DNA of 64,000 bases from Frigoribacterium endophyticum (GCF_011759585.1 NZ_JAAOYV010000002.1:741510-805509); one strand, 5' to 3'; counted from the stretch's first letter, positions 26,181 through 34,064 are shown. Translations and numbers: made by a program. Notes: generated from the letters alone by a model not told the origin.

Positions 26181-26713
26181 AGCGGCAGGGGCTCGCCGGC
26201 GGGCAGCTCGACGACGACCTCGTCGCCCGCACGCACGGCGCCGCCGACGAGCACGACCGACATGACGCCGGCGCGGCGCTCGACCTGGCCGTCGGGGCCC
26301 CGGCCGACCATCTGCTTCAGGAGCCCGGGCTCGAAGCCCTCGATCTGCGTGCAGGGGTTGCGCAGCCCGGTCACCTCGACGACGGCCTCCGCCCCGAGCC
26401 GCAGACGGGTGCCGGTCGGCAGGCCGAGCAGGTCGACGCCCCGGGTGGTGACGTTCTCGCCCATCTCGCCGGGCGAGACGTCGAGGCCGGCCGAGCGCGC
26501 CTCCTCGAGGACCTCCTCGTGCATCAGGTGCACCTGCCGCAGGTTCGGCTGGCTCGGGTCGCGCCGCACGCGCGACCGGTGCTGCACCGTCGTGCCGGAG
26601 TGCGCGTCGCCCTCCACGCCGAGCCCCGCCACGAGCGTGATCTCGTCGACCACCGGCTTGCTGAAGCGGTGGGCGGAGTCGCGGCTGACGGAGACGACGG
26701 AGGCGCGGGTCAT
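26168..26713 (-). CDS. MOSC domain protein
   Basis: 181 residues from ATG 26713. MOSC domains bind molybdenum-cofactor or sulfur-carrying ligands, usually through a Cys. Here the block VTGLRNPCTQIEGF near residue 122 carries that Cys. Other family blocks are GLGVEGDAHSG near 32, RQVHLMHEEVL and GEMGENVTTRGVDLLGLPTG near 83. The length fits stand-alone MOSC proteins of the YiiM kind. An XdhC-type gene lies about 1 kb away, but no molybdenum enzyme is in the window. Confidence 0.88.
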   Translation of the reverse strand: MTRASVVSVSRDSAHRFSKPVVDEITLVAGLGVEGDAHSGTTVQHRSRVRRDPSQPNLRQVHLMHEEVLEEARSAGLDVSPGEMGENVTTRGVDLLGLPTGTRLRLGAEAVVEVTGLRNPCTQIEGFEPGLLKQMVGRGPDGQVERRAGVMSVVLVGGAVRAGDEVVVELPAGEPLPLQPV

Positions 26714-26763
26714 GACCACATCCTCCCCCCGGTCGACGACGGGGTCACCCCCTCCGCCCCATC

Positions 26764-27591
26764 TCAGCGCACGGCGGGGGTGACGAGGATCACGACCGAG
26801 GCCAGGGGCTCCCAGCCGAGCGACCCGTAGAGCAGGGCGCCGTCGACCGAGGCCACGAGCAGTCCGCGGGTCGCACCGCGGCGCCGGGACTCCGCGACGA
26901 GGGCGTGCACGACGGCCCCGCCGAGGCCGCGACGGCGGTGCTCGTCGTCGGTCTCGACGCGGTCGAGCACGGCAGTGCCCACGGGGGTGAGGGCCGCCCG
27001 GCCGGTGGCGGCGTCGTCCCCCTCGCCGGGGTGGCCCTCGCCGACCCAGGCGGTCGCCCGCAGGACGGTGGCCGGGGCGGGAGCGAGCTCGGCGTCGACC
27101 CGGGCGACGCCGACGGCCGCTCCGACCTCCTGCACGTCGAGCTCGTACGGCGCCGGCACCTCGCGCACGGCCTGCTGGTCGAGGGCGATGCCCATCAGCG
27201 ACTCCTCGGCGCTCCGCACCTCGAAGCCGGAGCGCCGGCCGGCCGCCACGACGGCCTCGGGGTCGTGGCCGACCACGGTCACCCAGACACGGTCGCCGAG
27301 ACGCCCGACCTCGGCGGCCTCGGCGAGCACGGCGGCGAGCTGCTCCGTGCGCGCGGCGCGGGACGCGGCCGAGGAGGACGAGCGGGAGGCCGCGTCGCCC
27401 GCTCCGGGGCCGCCGTCGAGCGGCACGACGAACTCGGCCCAGCGGTCGGGGTGCCCGAACGGCACGCGCCACGAGCCGTCGCGCTCGACGGCGACGACCC
27501 CGCGCGAGGCCGTCCAGCCCGCGACCCAGTCGGCGACGACCTCGCGGAGGGGACGGGCGGAGGCGGGGGTCGGCACGGCGGGGTCGGTCAC
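26764..27591 (-). CDS. GNAT-family N-acetyltransferase
   Basis: 275 residues from GTG 27591; CAGACT ends 6 nt before it. The N-terminal half (to about 150) is divergent, with an Ala/Ser-rich loop near 80-90. The C-terminal half is a GNAT domain: VGTAVLDRVETDDEHRRRGL followed by GGAVVHALVAESRRRGA forms the acetyl-CoA loop (R-R-R-G-L-G), and YGSLGWEPLASVVI is the usual end. Acceptor substrate unknown. Confidence 0.83.
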   Translation of the reverse strand: MTDPAVPTPASARPLREVVADWVAGWTASRGVVAVERDGSWRVPFGHPDRWAEFVVPLDGGPGAGDAASRSSSSAASRAARTEQLAAVLAEAAEVGRLGDRVWVTVVGHDPEAVVAAGRRSGFEVRSAEESLMGIALDQQAVREVPAPYELDVQEVGAAVGVARVDAELAPAPATVLRATAWVGEGHPGEGDDAATGRAALTPVGTAVLDRVETDDEHRRRGLGGAVVHALVAESRRRGATRGLLVASVDGALLYGSLGWEPLASVVILVTPAVR

Positions 27592-27721
27592 CCCCCGAGT
27601 CTGCCGCAGCCGGGCGCGGGCCCGCGGCAGGCCCGCGCCCGCAGCAGGCCCGGGCCCGGGCGCCGGGTACGATCGGCGGACCCGCCCGCGCGCCCCGCGC
27701 GCCCTCCTCCGAGGAGCCCCC

Positions 27722-28819
27722 GTGTTCGAGATCGCCGACCGCCTGCTCGCCCGCCTCGACGCGGGAGAGCGCGTCGCGGTCGCGACCGCCGTCTCGGTCG
27801 TGGGCAGCGCGCCCCGCACGGTCGGCACCTCCATGGTCGTGACGGCCGACGGCACCGTGATCGGCAGCATCTCCGGCGGCTGCGTCGAGGGGGCCCTCTA
27901 CGAGGCCTGCGAACGGGTGCTCGCCGACGGCGTGCCCGTGCTCGAGTCGTTCGGCTTCAGCGACGAGGCCGGCTTCGAGGTCGGCCTCAGCTGTGGCGGC
28001 ACCATCGAGGTCGTCGTGCAGCGGCTCTCCGCCGACGACGACGAGGTCGTCCGCCAGCTGCGGGAGGCGCGGGCCGGCCGCCCGGCGTCGCTCACGCGGG
28101 TCGTCGGCGCGGCCGCCACGGCCGACGGGCGCGACGCCGCCGCCACCGACGGGCGCGACGCCGCGGGCACCGCCGGGAGCGCGGGCACCGCGGGCACTGC
28201 CGGCAGCGCCGGCACCGCGGGCAGCGCCGACGCCGCCCGCCTCGGCGACGTCGTCGACCCGGCCGACCTCGACGCGTGCGCGGGGCTCCGCCTGGTGACC
28301 GAGCGCTCGGTGCCGGCCCCGCGACTCCTCGTGGTCGGGGCCGTGGAGTTCGCGGTCGCCCTCTGCGCCGCCGGCTCCGCCCTCGGCTACCGCGTCACCG
28401 TCTGCGACCCGCGGCCGGTGTTCCTGACCGCCGAGCGCTTCCCCTCCGCCGAGGAGGTCGTCGTCGCCTGGCCGCCGACCTGGCTCGCGAGCACCGAGAT
28501 CGACGAGCGCACCGTCGTCGCCGTGCTCTCGCACGACGACCGGTTCGACGCCGAGCTGGTCGCGGCGGCGCTCGCCTCCCCCGCCGCGTACGTCGGCGCG
28601 ATGGGGTCGCGCGGCACGCACGAGCGGCGCGTCCGTCAGCTGCGGGCCCTCGAGGTCGACGAGGAGTCGCTGGCCCGCCTGCACTCCCCCATCGGCCTCG
28701 ACCTCGGGGCGAGCACCCCGGAGGAGACCGCGATCTCGGTGCTCGCCGAGGTGCTCGCGGTGCGCTCGGGAGCGACGGGCGTCCGGCTGCGCGACCGCTC
28801 CGACGCCATCCACCGCTGA
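27722..28819 (+). CDS. XdhC/CoxI family protein
   Basis: 365 residues; GTG start preceded by GAGGAG. The XdhC N-terminal domain (about 1-110) has VVGSAPRTVGTSMVV and GSISGGCVEGALYEAC. The C-terminal Rossmann domain (about 195-340) has YRVTVCDPRPVFLT and AYVGAMGSRGTHERR. These proteins sulfurate and insert molybdenum cofactor into xanthine dehydrogenase-type enzymes. Two oddities: a 40-residue low-complexity Gly/Thr/Ala/Ser linker (about 133-172, base repeats visible), and VGAVEFAVAL replacing the usual GxGH nucleotide loop. No target oxidase is present nearby. Confidence 0.88.
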   Translation: MFEIADRLLARLDAGERVAVATAVSVVGSAPRTVGTSMVVTADGTVIGSISGGCVEGALYEACERVLADGVPVLESFGFSDEAGFEVGLSCGGTIEVVVQRLSADDDEVVRQLREARAGRPASLTRVVGAAATADGRDAAATDGRDAAGTAGSAGTAGTAGSAGTAGSADAARLGDVVDPADLDACAGLRLVTERSVPAPRLLVVGAVEFAVALCAAGSALGYRVTVCDPRPVFLTAERFPSAEEVVVAWPPTWLASTEIDERTVVAVLSHDDRFDAELVAAALASPAAYVGAMGSRGTHERRVRQLRALEVDEESLARLHSPIGLDLGASTPEETAISVLAEVLAVRSGATGVRLRDRSDAIHR

Positions 28820-28832
28820 CGGGCGCCCCCGC

Positions 28833-28838
28833 TACCCT
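28833..28838 (+). promoter_or_regulatory. -10 box (TACCCT), leaderless start
   Basis: Ends exactly 6 nt before the ATG at 28845. Confidence 0.65.
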
Positions 28839-28844
28839 CGCAGC

Positions 28845-30032
28845 ATGACCGAGCCGAGCCCCGCCGCGAGCGCTGCCGCCCACCCCGCCGCGCAGCCCGC
28901 CTGGGACCACGTCGTCGTCGGGGCCGGCGTCGTGGGCGCCGCGACGGCCCGGGCCCTGGCCCGCTCGGGCGCCCGCGTGCTCGTCGTCGAGCGCTTCGCC
29001 CGCGGCCACGAGGCCGGCTCGTCGCACGGCGCCACCAGGATCTTCCGCCGCGGCTACACCGCCGACGACTACGTCGCGATGACCGGCGCCGCCATCGCCG
29101 AGTGGCGCGAGCTGGAGCGCGAGACCGGCCGCGACCTGCTCGACCTCACCGGCGCCGTCGACCACGGCGACCCCGCCGTGCTCGACGCGATCCAGGCCGC
29201 GTTCGAGCGCGCCGGCGTCGCGCACGAGCGCCTCGCCCCCGCCGAGGCCGAGGCCCGCTGGCCCGGGCTCCGCATCGACACGAGCGCGCTCGTCCACGCC
29301 GAGGCCGGCCGCCTGCGCTCCGCCGACGCGATCGAGGCGATGCTCGACTCCGCGGTCGCGCACGGGGCCGAGCTCCGCTTCGAGACCCGCCTGCGCGACC
29401 TCGACCTGACCGACGACGGGGCGGTGCTCCGCCTCGAGGGCGCAGGAGGCGCCTCCTCGGTGGTCCGCGTCGCCAGCGTCGTGCTCGCGGTCGGCTCGTG
29501 GGCCCACGACCTCGTCGCCGAGCACGCCGTCGCGGCGGGCACCCCGCTGCCCCCGGTGCGCGTGACGCAGGAGCAGCCGGCGCACTTCGCCTCCGCCCTG
29601 CCCGACGAGGCGTGGCCGAGCTTCGTGCACTACCCCTCCGACCCGGCCCTGCGCTCCGTGGTGAGCAGCGTCTACGGGCTGCTGACGCCGGGCGAGGGCG
29701 TCAAGGTCGGCACCCACGGCACGGGCCGCGAGGTGCACCCCGACGAGCGCGACTTCGCCCCGACCGCCGAGGGCACGGCCGTGCTGCGCGAGTACGTCGC
29801 GCAGTGGGTGCCCGGCGTCGACGTCGACAGCCTCGTGCCGATCAGCTGCCTGTACGACACGACCCCGACCGAGGACTTCGTGCTCGACCGGGTCGGTGCC
29901 GCGACCGTCGCGACCGGGTTCGCGGGGCACGGCTTCAAGTTCGGGCCCCTGCTCGGCACGCTGCTCGCGGGCGTCGCGACGGGCACTCCGGCGCCCGGGA
30001 GGTTCCGGCTCGGGGTGGTCGCGGCGAGCTGA
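28845..30032 (+). CDS. Monomeric sarcosine oxidase / N-methyltryptophan oxidase-type FAD enzyme
   Basis: FAD-dependent amine oxidase of the MSOX/SolA group, removing N-methyl groups from sarcosine-like amines with hydrogen peroxide as by-product. 395 residues. The FAD-binding motif VVVGAGVVGAATARALARSG is near residue 24; RFARGHEAGSSHGATRIFRR follows. SCLYDTTPTEDFVLDR near 336 contains the Cys that in MSOX binds flavin covalently. GFAGHGFKFGPLLG is the C-terminal signature. The exact amine is not determined. Transcript probably leaderless. Confidence 0.9.
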   Translation: MTEPSPAASAAAHPAAQPAWDHVVVGAGVVGAATARALARSGARVLVVERFARGHEAGSSHGATRIFRRGYTADDYVAMTGAAIAEWRELERETGRDLLDLTGAVDHGDPAVLDAIQAAFERAGVAHERLAPAEAEARWPGLRIDTSALVHAEAGRLRSADAIEAMLDSAVAHGAELRFETRLRDLDLTDDGAVLRLEGAGGASSVVRVASVVLAVGSWAHDLVAEHAVAAGTPLPPVRVTQEQPAHFASALPDEAWPSFVHYPSDPALRSVVSSVYGLLTPGEGVKVGTHGTGREVHPDERDFAPTAEGTAVLREYVAQWVPGVDVDSLVPISCLYDTTPTEDFVLDRVGAATVATGFAGHGFKFGPLLGTLLAGVATGTPAPGRFRLGVVAAS

Positions 30033-30070
30033 CGCGCCGGGGCCGCCCTCCGCGGGCAGCCGGGCGCTCA

Positions 30071-30090
30071 GCGCAGCTCAGCGCAGCTCA
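30071..30090. repeat. 10-nt tandem repeat beside a stop codon
   Basis: GCGCAGCTCA is repeated at 30071 and 30081, with half units on both sides. It lies immediately beyond the stop (30093-30095) of the reverse-strand gene. Confidence 0.6.
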
Positions 30091-30092
30091 GG

Positions 30093-30308
30093 TCAGCCCT
30101 GCGCCTGGCTCTCGCCGCCGCCCGGGCGCACCTTGGCGGTGTCGGCGACGTCGATGCGCGTGACGCCGTCGGGGCGCTCCTCGGTCGTGATGCGCGGAGC
30201 CGCGTCCGTCTCGTCCGACTTCGGCGCCCGGGTGAGCTGGTCGTGGCGCTTCTCGTCGGCGGTCATCCCCCTGCTGTCGGGGGCGTCGTGCTCGCTGTCG
30301 TGGCTCAT
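30093..30308 (-). CDS. Small hydrophilic hypothetical protein
   Basis: 71 residues, highly charged, no Cys, no signal or membrane span. It ends with an ordered-looking segment, PRITTEERPDGVTRIDVADT, preceded by a disordered Asp/Glu/Lys-rich region (MTADEKRHDQLTRAPKSDE). TAGCGT lies exactly 6 nt before the ATG, supporting expression as a leaderless mRNA. Similar short proteins occur in related genera without known function. Confidence 0.7.
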   Translation of the reverse strand: MSHDSEHDAPDSRGMTADEKRHDQLTRAPKSDETDAAPRITTEERPDGVTRIDVADTAKVRPGGGESQAQG

Positions 30309-30314
30309 GCTGCG

Positions 30315-30320
30315 ACGCTA
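30315..30320 (-). promoter_or_regulatory. -10 box (TAGCGT), leaderless start
   Basis: On the reverse strand it ends exactly 6 nt before the ATG at 30308. Confidence 0.65.
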
Positions 30321-30439
30321 CGCGACCCGGTCGCCGCGCGGCCGGGGTACACCCTGGGACGACGCCCGGGCGGACCGGGCGCAGGCTGGGGGCGACCGCG
30401 GGGAGCACCGCGGCGCCACCGACGCAGAAGGAGAACACC

Positions 30440-30613
30440 ATGGCAGGCATCGCCGACAAGGCCGGAGACTTCCTGAACAGCGACAAGGGCGAGAAGGTCT
30501 CGGACACCGGGCTCGACAAGGCCGGCGACGCCGCCGACAAGGCCACCGGCGGCGGCCACTCGGAGCAGATCGACAAGGCCACCGAGGCTGCCGACAAGAA
30601 GGTCGGCCACTGA
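30440..30613 (+). CDS. Rv0909/MT0933-type small antitoxin-like protein
   Basis: 57 residues; AGAAGGAGA lies 8 nt before the ATG. The protein is almost all Ala, Asp, Gly and Lys, with repeated motifs (ADKAGDFL, LDKAGDAADKAT, IDKATEAADKKV). This matches the small actinobacterial family annotated as antitoxin after M. tuberculosis Rv0909. In that species it partners a toxin gene (Rv0910-like). No such toxin follows here; the next gene is ohrR. The antitoxin role is therefore doubtful. A strong terminator closes it. Confidence 0.72.
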   Translation: MAGIADKAGDFLNSDKGEKVSDTGLDKAGDAADKATGGGHSEQIDKATEAADKKVGH

Positions 30614-30628
30614 CCCACGCCGCCCGTC

Positions 30629-30669
30629 ACGAGACCCGTCGCCCCGCCTCGCGGGGCGACGGGTCTCGT
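30629..30669 (+). terminator. Terminator after the small antitoxin-like gene
   Basis: A perfect 19-bp stem (30629-30647 with 30651-30669) and a CTC loop begin 16 nt after the stop. Confidence 0.88.
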
Positions 30670-30702
30670 CGTCTCGGCCCTCGCACTGCTTTACGTTGCG
30701 TT

Positions 30703-30723
30703 GCGTCCAACCGAGTTGTGCGC
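30703..30723. promoter_or_regulatory. Putative OhrR operator
   Basis: An imperfect palindrome, GCG-TC-CAAC-CGA-GTTG-TG-CGC, lies just upstream of and close to the ohrR -10 box (30731), well placed for autorepression. Confidence 0.45.
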
Positions 30724-30730
30724 GATGTGG

Positions 30731-30736
30731 TAGCGT
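30731..30736 (+). promoter_or_regulatory. -10 box (TAGCGT) of ohrR
   Basis: Ends 7 nt before the ATG at 30744, which favours that ATG over the one at 30738. Confidence 0.55.
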
Positions 30737-30743
30737 CATGGCC

Positions 30744-31229
30744 ATGACGACGACGAGCGCGACCCCGGTGGCGGAGGCGACCACCGCCTCCCCGGCGACC
30801 GCTCCCCTGCTCGACGAGCAGATCTGCTTCGCCCTCTACGCGGCGTCGCGCGCCCTGACCGCCCGGTACCGTGAGCTGCTCGAGCCGCTCGGCCTGACCT
30901 ACCCGCAGTACCTCGCCATGCTCGTGCTCTGGGAGCAGGGCCCGACCGGCGTCTCCGCCCTCGGCGAGCGCCTGCACCTCGACTCGGGCACCCTCTCGCC
31001 GCTGCTCCGCCGCCTCGACGCCCAGGGCCTCGTGACCCGGGTGCGCGGCGGCCGCGACGAGCGCGCGGTGACGGTGTCGCTGACCCCGGCGGGCGACGAC
31101 CTGCGCGGCTCCGCCGCGCGCATCCCCGAGAGCATCTGCGCCGCGACCGGCCTCCGGCCCGCCGACATCGCCGACCTGACCGAGACCCTCGGCGCGGTGG
31201 CCGACAGCGTGCGCGCGGCGTCCTCGTAG
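30744..31229 (+). CDS. ohrR: MarR-family organic peroxide sensor OhrR
   Basis: Redox-sensing repressor of ohr. 161 residues from ATG 30744; ATG 30738 is an alternative. LDEQICFALYAASRAL (about residues 25-40) holds the single reactive Cys used by OhrR to sense organic hydroperoxides. LGLTYPQYLAMLVLWEQGPT is the strongly conserved following block. The winged helix includes LHLDSGTLSPLLRRLDAQGL and VRGGRDERAVTVSLTP. A further Cys in ESICAATGL may give a two-Cys mechanism. The peroxide-detoxifying ohr lies directly downstream. Confidence 0.92.
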   Translation: MTTTSATPVAEATTASPATAPLLDEQICFALYAASRALTARYRELLEPLGLTYPQYLAMLVLWEQGPTGVSALGERLHLDSGTLSPLLRRLDAQGLVTRVRGGRDERAVTVSLTPAGDDLRGSAARIPESICAATGLRPADIADLTETLGAVADSVRAASS

Positions 31230-31313
31230 GCCGCCCCGCGACTCCTCGGCCCTCCCCCCTGACTCCTCCGACCACCCGCGACACCCGACCCACACCGACG
31301 AAAGAGAGACAGC

Positions 31314-31754
31314 ATGCCCACTCGCACCGCTCGCACCGCCTGGAACGGAAGCCTCGAGACCGGCGAGGGCCAGGTCGAGATGACCAGCTCCGGCGTCGGC
31401 ACCTACGACGTGTCGTTCCCGAAGCGCGCCGCTGACGAGGCGAACGGCTCGACCAGCCCCGAGGAGCTGCTCGCCGCTGCCCACTCCGCCTGCTACGCCA
31501 TGCAGTTCAGCGCCGTGCTCGGCGCGGCCGGCGGCACCGTCGAGGCGCTCGACGTCAAGGCCGACGTCACGCTCGGCCCGGACTCGGCCGGCGGGTTCCG
31601 CCTCACGGGCATCGCCCTCACCGTCCGTGGCGAGGTCTCCGGCATCGACGAGGCCGCCTTCCAGGCCGCCGCGCAGGACGCCAAGGAGACCTGCCCGGTC
31701 AGCAAGGCCCTCACCGGCGTCGAGATCACGCTCGACGCGACCTTCGAGGGCTAG
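31314..31754 (+). CDS. ohr: Organic hydroperoxide resistance protein (OsmC/Ohr)
   Basis: Thiol peroxidase that reduces organic hydroperoxides. 146 residues, standard length; AAAGAGAGA precedes the ATG. The two catalytic cysteines are in AAHSACYAMQFSAV near residue 61 and in KETCPVSKALTGV near 126, with the conserved Arg/Glu context of Ohr less clear than the cysteines. SPEELLAAAHSACYA is diagnostic of the superfamily. Position behind ohrR supports Ohr rather than OsmC. A terminator follows. Confidence 0.9.
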   Translation: MPTRTARTAWNGSLETGEGQVEMTSSGVGTYDVSFPKRAADEANGSTSPEELLAAAHSACYAMQFSAVLGAAGGTVEALDVKADVTLGPDSAGGFRLTGIALTVRGEVSGIDEAAFQAAAQDAKETCPVSKALTGVEITLDATFEG

Positions 31755-31775
31755 GCAGCCGCACCGCCTCCCTCC

Positions 31776-31812
31776 CGGGCGCCCCGTCACGCAGGTCGTG
31801 GCGGGGCGCCCG
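31776..31812 (+). terminator. Terminator of ohrR-ohr
   Basis: CGGGCGCCCCG at 31776 pairs with CGGGGCGCCCG at 31802, extended inward by CAC/GTG, with a 7-nt loop, 22 nt after the ohr stop. Confidence 0.8.
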
Positions 31813-31833
31813 TGCGTGGTGGGCGCGAGCACG

Positions 31834-31887
31834 GCGCCGGCACCGCCCCGGCACAGTGTCGGCACCGCGCCGGCACCGCCCCGGCAC
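31834..31887. repeat. 21-nt direct repeat of GGCAC-rich sequence
   Basis: The block at 31834-31854 recurs exactly at 31867-31887, with a shorter GGCACCGC unit between. Composition resembles the repeat array at 21999. Confidence 0.65.
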
Positions 31888-31977
31888 CCGGACTGGGGAC
31901 GCCGCCGCACCCAACCCGGCGCGGCCGCGCCCCGAAGACTCCTCGACCGCCCGCCCCGACGACACCAGGAGGACACG

Positions 31978-32217
31978 ATGACCCCGCGCGACTCCTCCCT
32001 CGACCGCCCCGCCCGCTGCGCCGAGTGCGGCGGCCCGGCCCGTCTCGTGCGGAACCCGTTCTTCGGCTCGGGGCTGTCGGTGCACCCCGAGCTGCTGACC
32101 TGCACCTCGTGCCGGTCGGTCACCTTCGTGCCCGCGCCGCCGCGGCGGGCCTGCACGCCGCCGGCCGGCCGACGCCGCGGCCTCCGTCGCGTCGCGCGCT
32201 GGTTCTGCCGCCGCTGA
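31978..32217 (+). CDS. Small zinc-ribbon-like protein
   Basis: 79 residues; ATG preceded by AGGAGGA. Two CxxC pairs, ARCAECGGPA near residue 13 and LTCTSCRSVTF near 42, form a likely zinc ribbon. The C-terminal third is strongly basic (RRRGLRRVARWFCRR), which could contact nucleic acid. No named family recognised. Confidence 0.72.
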   Translation: MTPRDSSLDRPARCAECGGPARLVRNPFFGSGLSVHPELLTCTSCRSVTFVPAPPRRACTPPAGRRRGLRRVARWFCRR

Positions 32218-32246
32218 CGCGCCGCCGCCGAGCCGAGCTGAGACAC

Positions 32247-32302
32247 ACCACGTCCTCGCCGGCGAACCACGCCGCGGCCTGGCTCGGGTGCGACGACGTG
32301 GT
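32247..32302. repeat. 56-nt nested-hairpin element, copy 2
   Basis: Same length and layout as the copy at 24263: outer arms ACCACGTC and GACGTGGT, inner GAACCACGCCGCGGC centre. It begins 29 nt after the zinc-ribbon gene stop. Its inner stem has diverged more than that of copy 1. Confidence 0.75.
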
Positions 32303-32335
32303 TCGTCGCCGTCCGACCGCCGCGTCGGCGCTCAG

Positions 32336-32375
32336 GCGCCGAGCCGCCCGATCACGCGCCGAGCCGCCCGATCAC
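32336..32375. repeat. 20-nt tandem duplication at the HAD gene stop codon
   Basis: The 20-base block 32336-32355 is repeated exactly at 32356-32375. The stop codon (32352-32354) is in the first copy; the second copy encodes the last residues. Confidence 0.85.
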
Positions 32376-33110
32376 GCTGTCGTCGAGGCCGCGCAGCAGA
32401 GCGGCCACGTCGTCGACGACCTCGGCCGCGCCGGCCTCGGTGAGCTCGCTGCGCGACATGCCGCCGGTCAGCACGCCGACGCAGGCGACGCCGGCCCGAC
32501 CGGCCGCCTCGACGTCCCACACCGCGTCGCCGACCATGACGGCGTGGTCGGCGTCGACCCCGGCCTCGTCGAGCGCGGCCTGGACGATGCCGGGGTCGGG
32601 CTTGGCCGTCTCGGCGTCCTCCGACGAGGTGACGGCCCAGAGGGCGCCCTCGACGTCGAGCAGGGGGCGCAGCACCTCGAGCTCCTCCTCCGGGGCGCTG
32701 GTCGCGAGCACGACGCGGTGCCCGCGGCGGCCGATCTCGGCGAGCAGCTCGGGCACCTGGTCGAAGACGTGCAGGTCGGTGTCGCCGTGGGGCAGGTAGT
32801 GCGCGGAGTGGCGCTCCTTCGCCTCCTCGCCCCGCGCCTCCCCGACGTCGTCGCCGAGGAGGGAGCTGAGCAGCAGCGAGCTGTCCTTCCCGATCGCGCG
32901 GTGGATCCGCCAGCTGTCGACGGGGTGCCCGATGTCGGCGAAGGCCTTCGCCCAGGCGTCGACGTGCGCGTAGTTCGAGTCGACGAGCGTGCCGTCGATG
33001 TCGAAGAGGACGGCGGTCGTCGGGGCGTCGGACCCGGCGGAGTCGCGGGTCGGGTCGGAAGAGGAAGAAGCAGAGGAGGCCTGGGCGGAGGCGCGGGTCG
33101 AGTCGGTCAT
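32352..33110 (-). CDS. HAD-superfamily phosphatase (phosphoglycolate phosphatase-like)
   Basis: 252 residues. A disordered Ser/Ala/Asp N-terminus of about 30 residues precedes the catalytic motif LFDIDGTLVDS (nucleophile Asp). Motif II is LATSAPEEEL, motif III AKPDPG with the Lys, and motif IV MVGDAVWDVEAA. A helical cap lies between motifs I and II. Likely acts on a small phosphorylated sugar or glycolate; related proteins include trehalose and beta-phosphoglucomutase homologues. The tail of N-terminal low complexity includes the TRAS peptide encoded by the repeated 14-base word. Confidence 0.88.
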   Translation of the reverse strand: MTDSTRASAQASSASSSSDPTRDSAGSDAPTTAVLFDIDGTLVDSNYAHVDAWAKAFADIGHPVDSWRIHRAIGKDSSLLLSSLLGDDVGEARGEEAKERHSAHYLPHGDTDLHVFDQVPELLAEIGRRGHRVVLATSAPEEELEVLRPLLDVEGALWAVTSSEDAETAKPDPGIVQAALDEAGVDADHAVMVGDAVWDVEAAGRAGVACVGVLTGGMSRSELTEAGAAEVVDDVAALLRGLDDSVIGRLGA

Positions 33111-33260
33111 GCACCCAGCCTGCGCCTGCAGACCGTGCACCGTTCGGGGCTGGACACGCGCCTCCCGCGTCCTGTCGGGACGGGCGACACGGCTGGGCAC
33201 CGCCTCCGAGGTGGCTGGGAGCGGGAACACGCGGCCGCCCGACGGGCGTTGGCTGACGAC

Positions 33261-33938
33261 ATGACCACATACGGAATCATCGGAGCAGGCAACATCGGCA
33301 GCCAGGTCGCCCGGGCCCTCATCGCCCAGGGGCACGACGTCGTCATCAGCAACTCGCGCGGGCCCGAGACCCTCGGCGACCTCGTCGCCGACCTGGGCGA
33401 CAACGCGCGCGCCGCGACGTCCGAGGAGGCGGCGGAGGCCGGCGAGGTCGTCGTCGTCACGGTGCCGCTGAAGAACTACGAGCAGGTGCCCGTGGCCCCG
33501 CTCGCCGGCAAGGTCGTCATCGACACGAACAACTACTACTTCGAGCGCGACGGGCAGATCCCCGCCCTCGACAACGGCCTCGACACCGTGTCGGGCATGC
33601 TGCAGCGCCACCTGCCCGAGAGCAAGGTCGCCAAGGGCTTCAACCACATCATGGCGAAGGACATCACGACCGACGGCAAGCCCGCGGGCGACCCCGACCG
33701 TCGTGCGCTCGCCACCTCGAGCGACTTCGAGGAGGCCGCCGAGCTCGTGCAGCGCCTCTACGACGAGGTCGGCTTCGACACCGTCAACGTCGGCCCGCTG
33801 AGCGAGAGCTGGCGCGTCGAGCGCGACCAGCCCGCCTACGTCGTCTCGCAGACCCGCTCGGAGCTCGTCGAGAACCTCGCGAAGGCCACCCGCGCCACCG
33901 CGACCGCCGAGCCGGCGCCGCACCCCTCCGAGGCGTAG
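33261..33938 (+). CDS. NADPH-dependent F420 reductase-like oxidoreductase
   Basis: 225 residues. Rossmann fold of the PF03807 group: YGIIGAGNIGSQVARALIAQ at residues 4-23, then VVISNSRGPETL for NADP phosphate recognition, and VVTVPLKNYEQVP. KGFNHIMAKDITTDGKPAG near 130 resembles F420 reductase relatives that no longer use F420. Actual substrate unknown. Convergent with the secreted protein gene, separated by a strong hairpin. Confidence 0.85.
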   Translation: MTTYGIIGAGNIGSQVARALIAQGHDVVISNSRGPETLGDLVADLGDNARAATSEEAAEAGEVVVVTVPLKNYEQVPVAPLAGKVVIDTNNYYFERDGQIPALDNGLDTVSGMLQRHLPESKVAKGFNHIMAKDITTDGKPAGDPDRRALATSSDFEEAAELVQRLYDEVGFDTVNVGPLSESWRVERDQPAYVVSQTRSELVENLAKATRATATAEPAPHPSEA

Positions 33939-33993
33939 CCCCCTCGCCCCGCCCGGCGTGAGCCGAGCGGTGCGGCCGGCACCACGCGTCGAG

Positions 33994-34045
33994 CCCCGGA
34001 CCGGACGCCGCACCCTGATCACAGGGCGCGGCGACCGGACCGGGG
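33994..34045. terminator. Bidirectional terminator
   Basis: A nested hairpin: outer CCCCGGACCGG with CCGGACCGGGG, inner CGCCGCACCCTG with CAGGGCGCGGCG, loop ATCA; two mismatches in total. It lies between convergent genes. Confidence 0.75.
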
Positions 34046-34064
34046 CCCTCTCGTTCCCGCCGGC

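Noticed and set aside
26168-28813. An 881-codon reverse frame running from the XdhC region into MOSC
   Set aside because: Only the last 181 codons (MOSC) are a real protein; the rest is antisense to acetyltransferase spacer and XdhC and is low-complexity.
26768-28819. MOSC-XdhC region as a molybdenum oxidoreductase cluster
   Set aside because: No molybdenum enzyme subunit or cofactor-synthesis gene is present; the two genes are on opposite strands with an acetyltransferase between.
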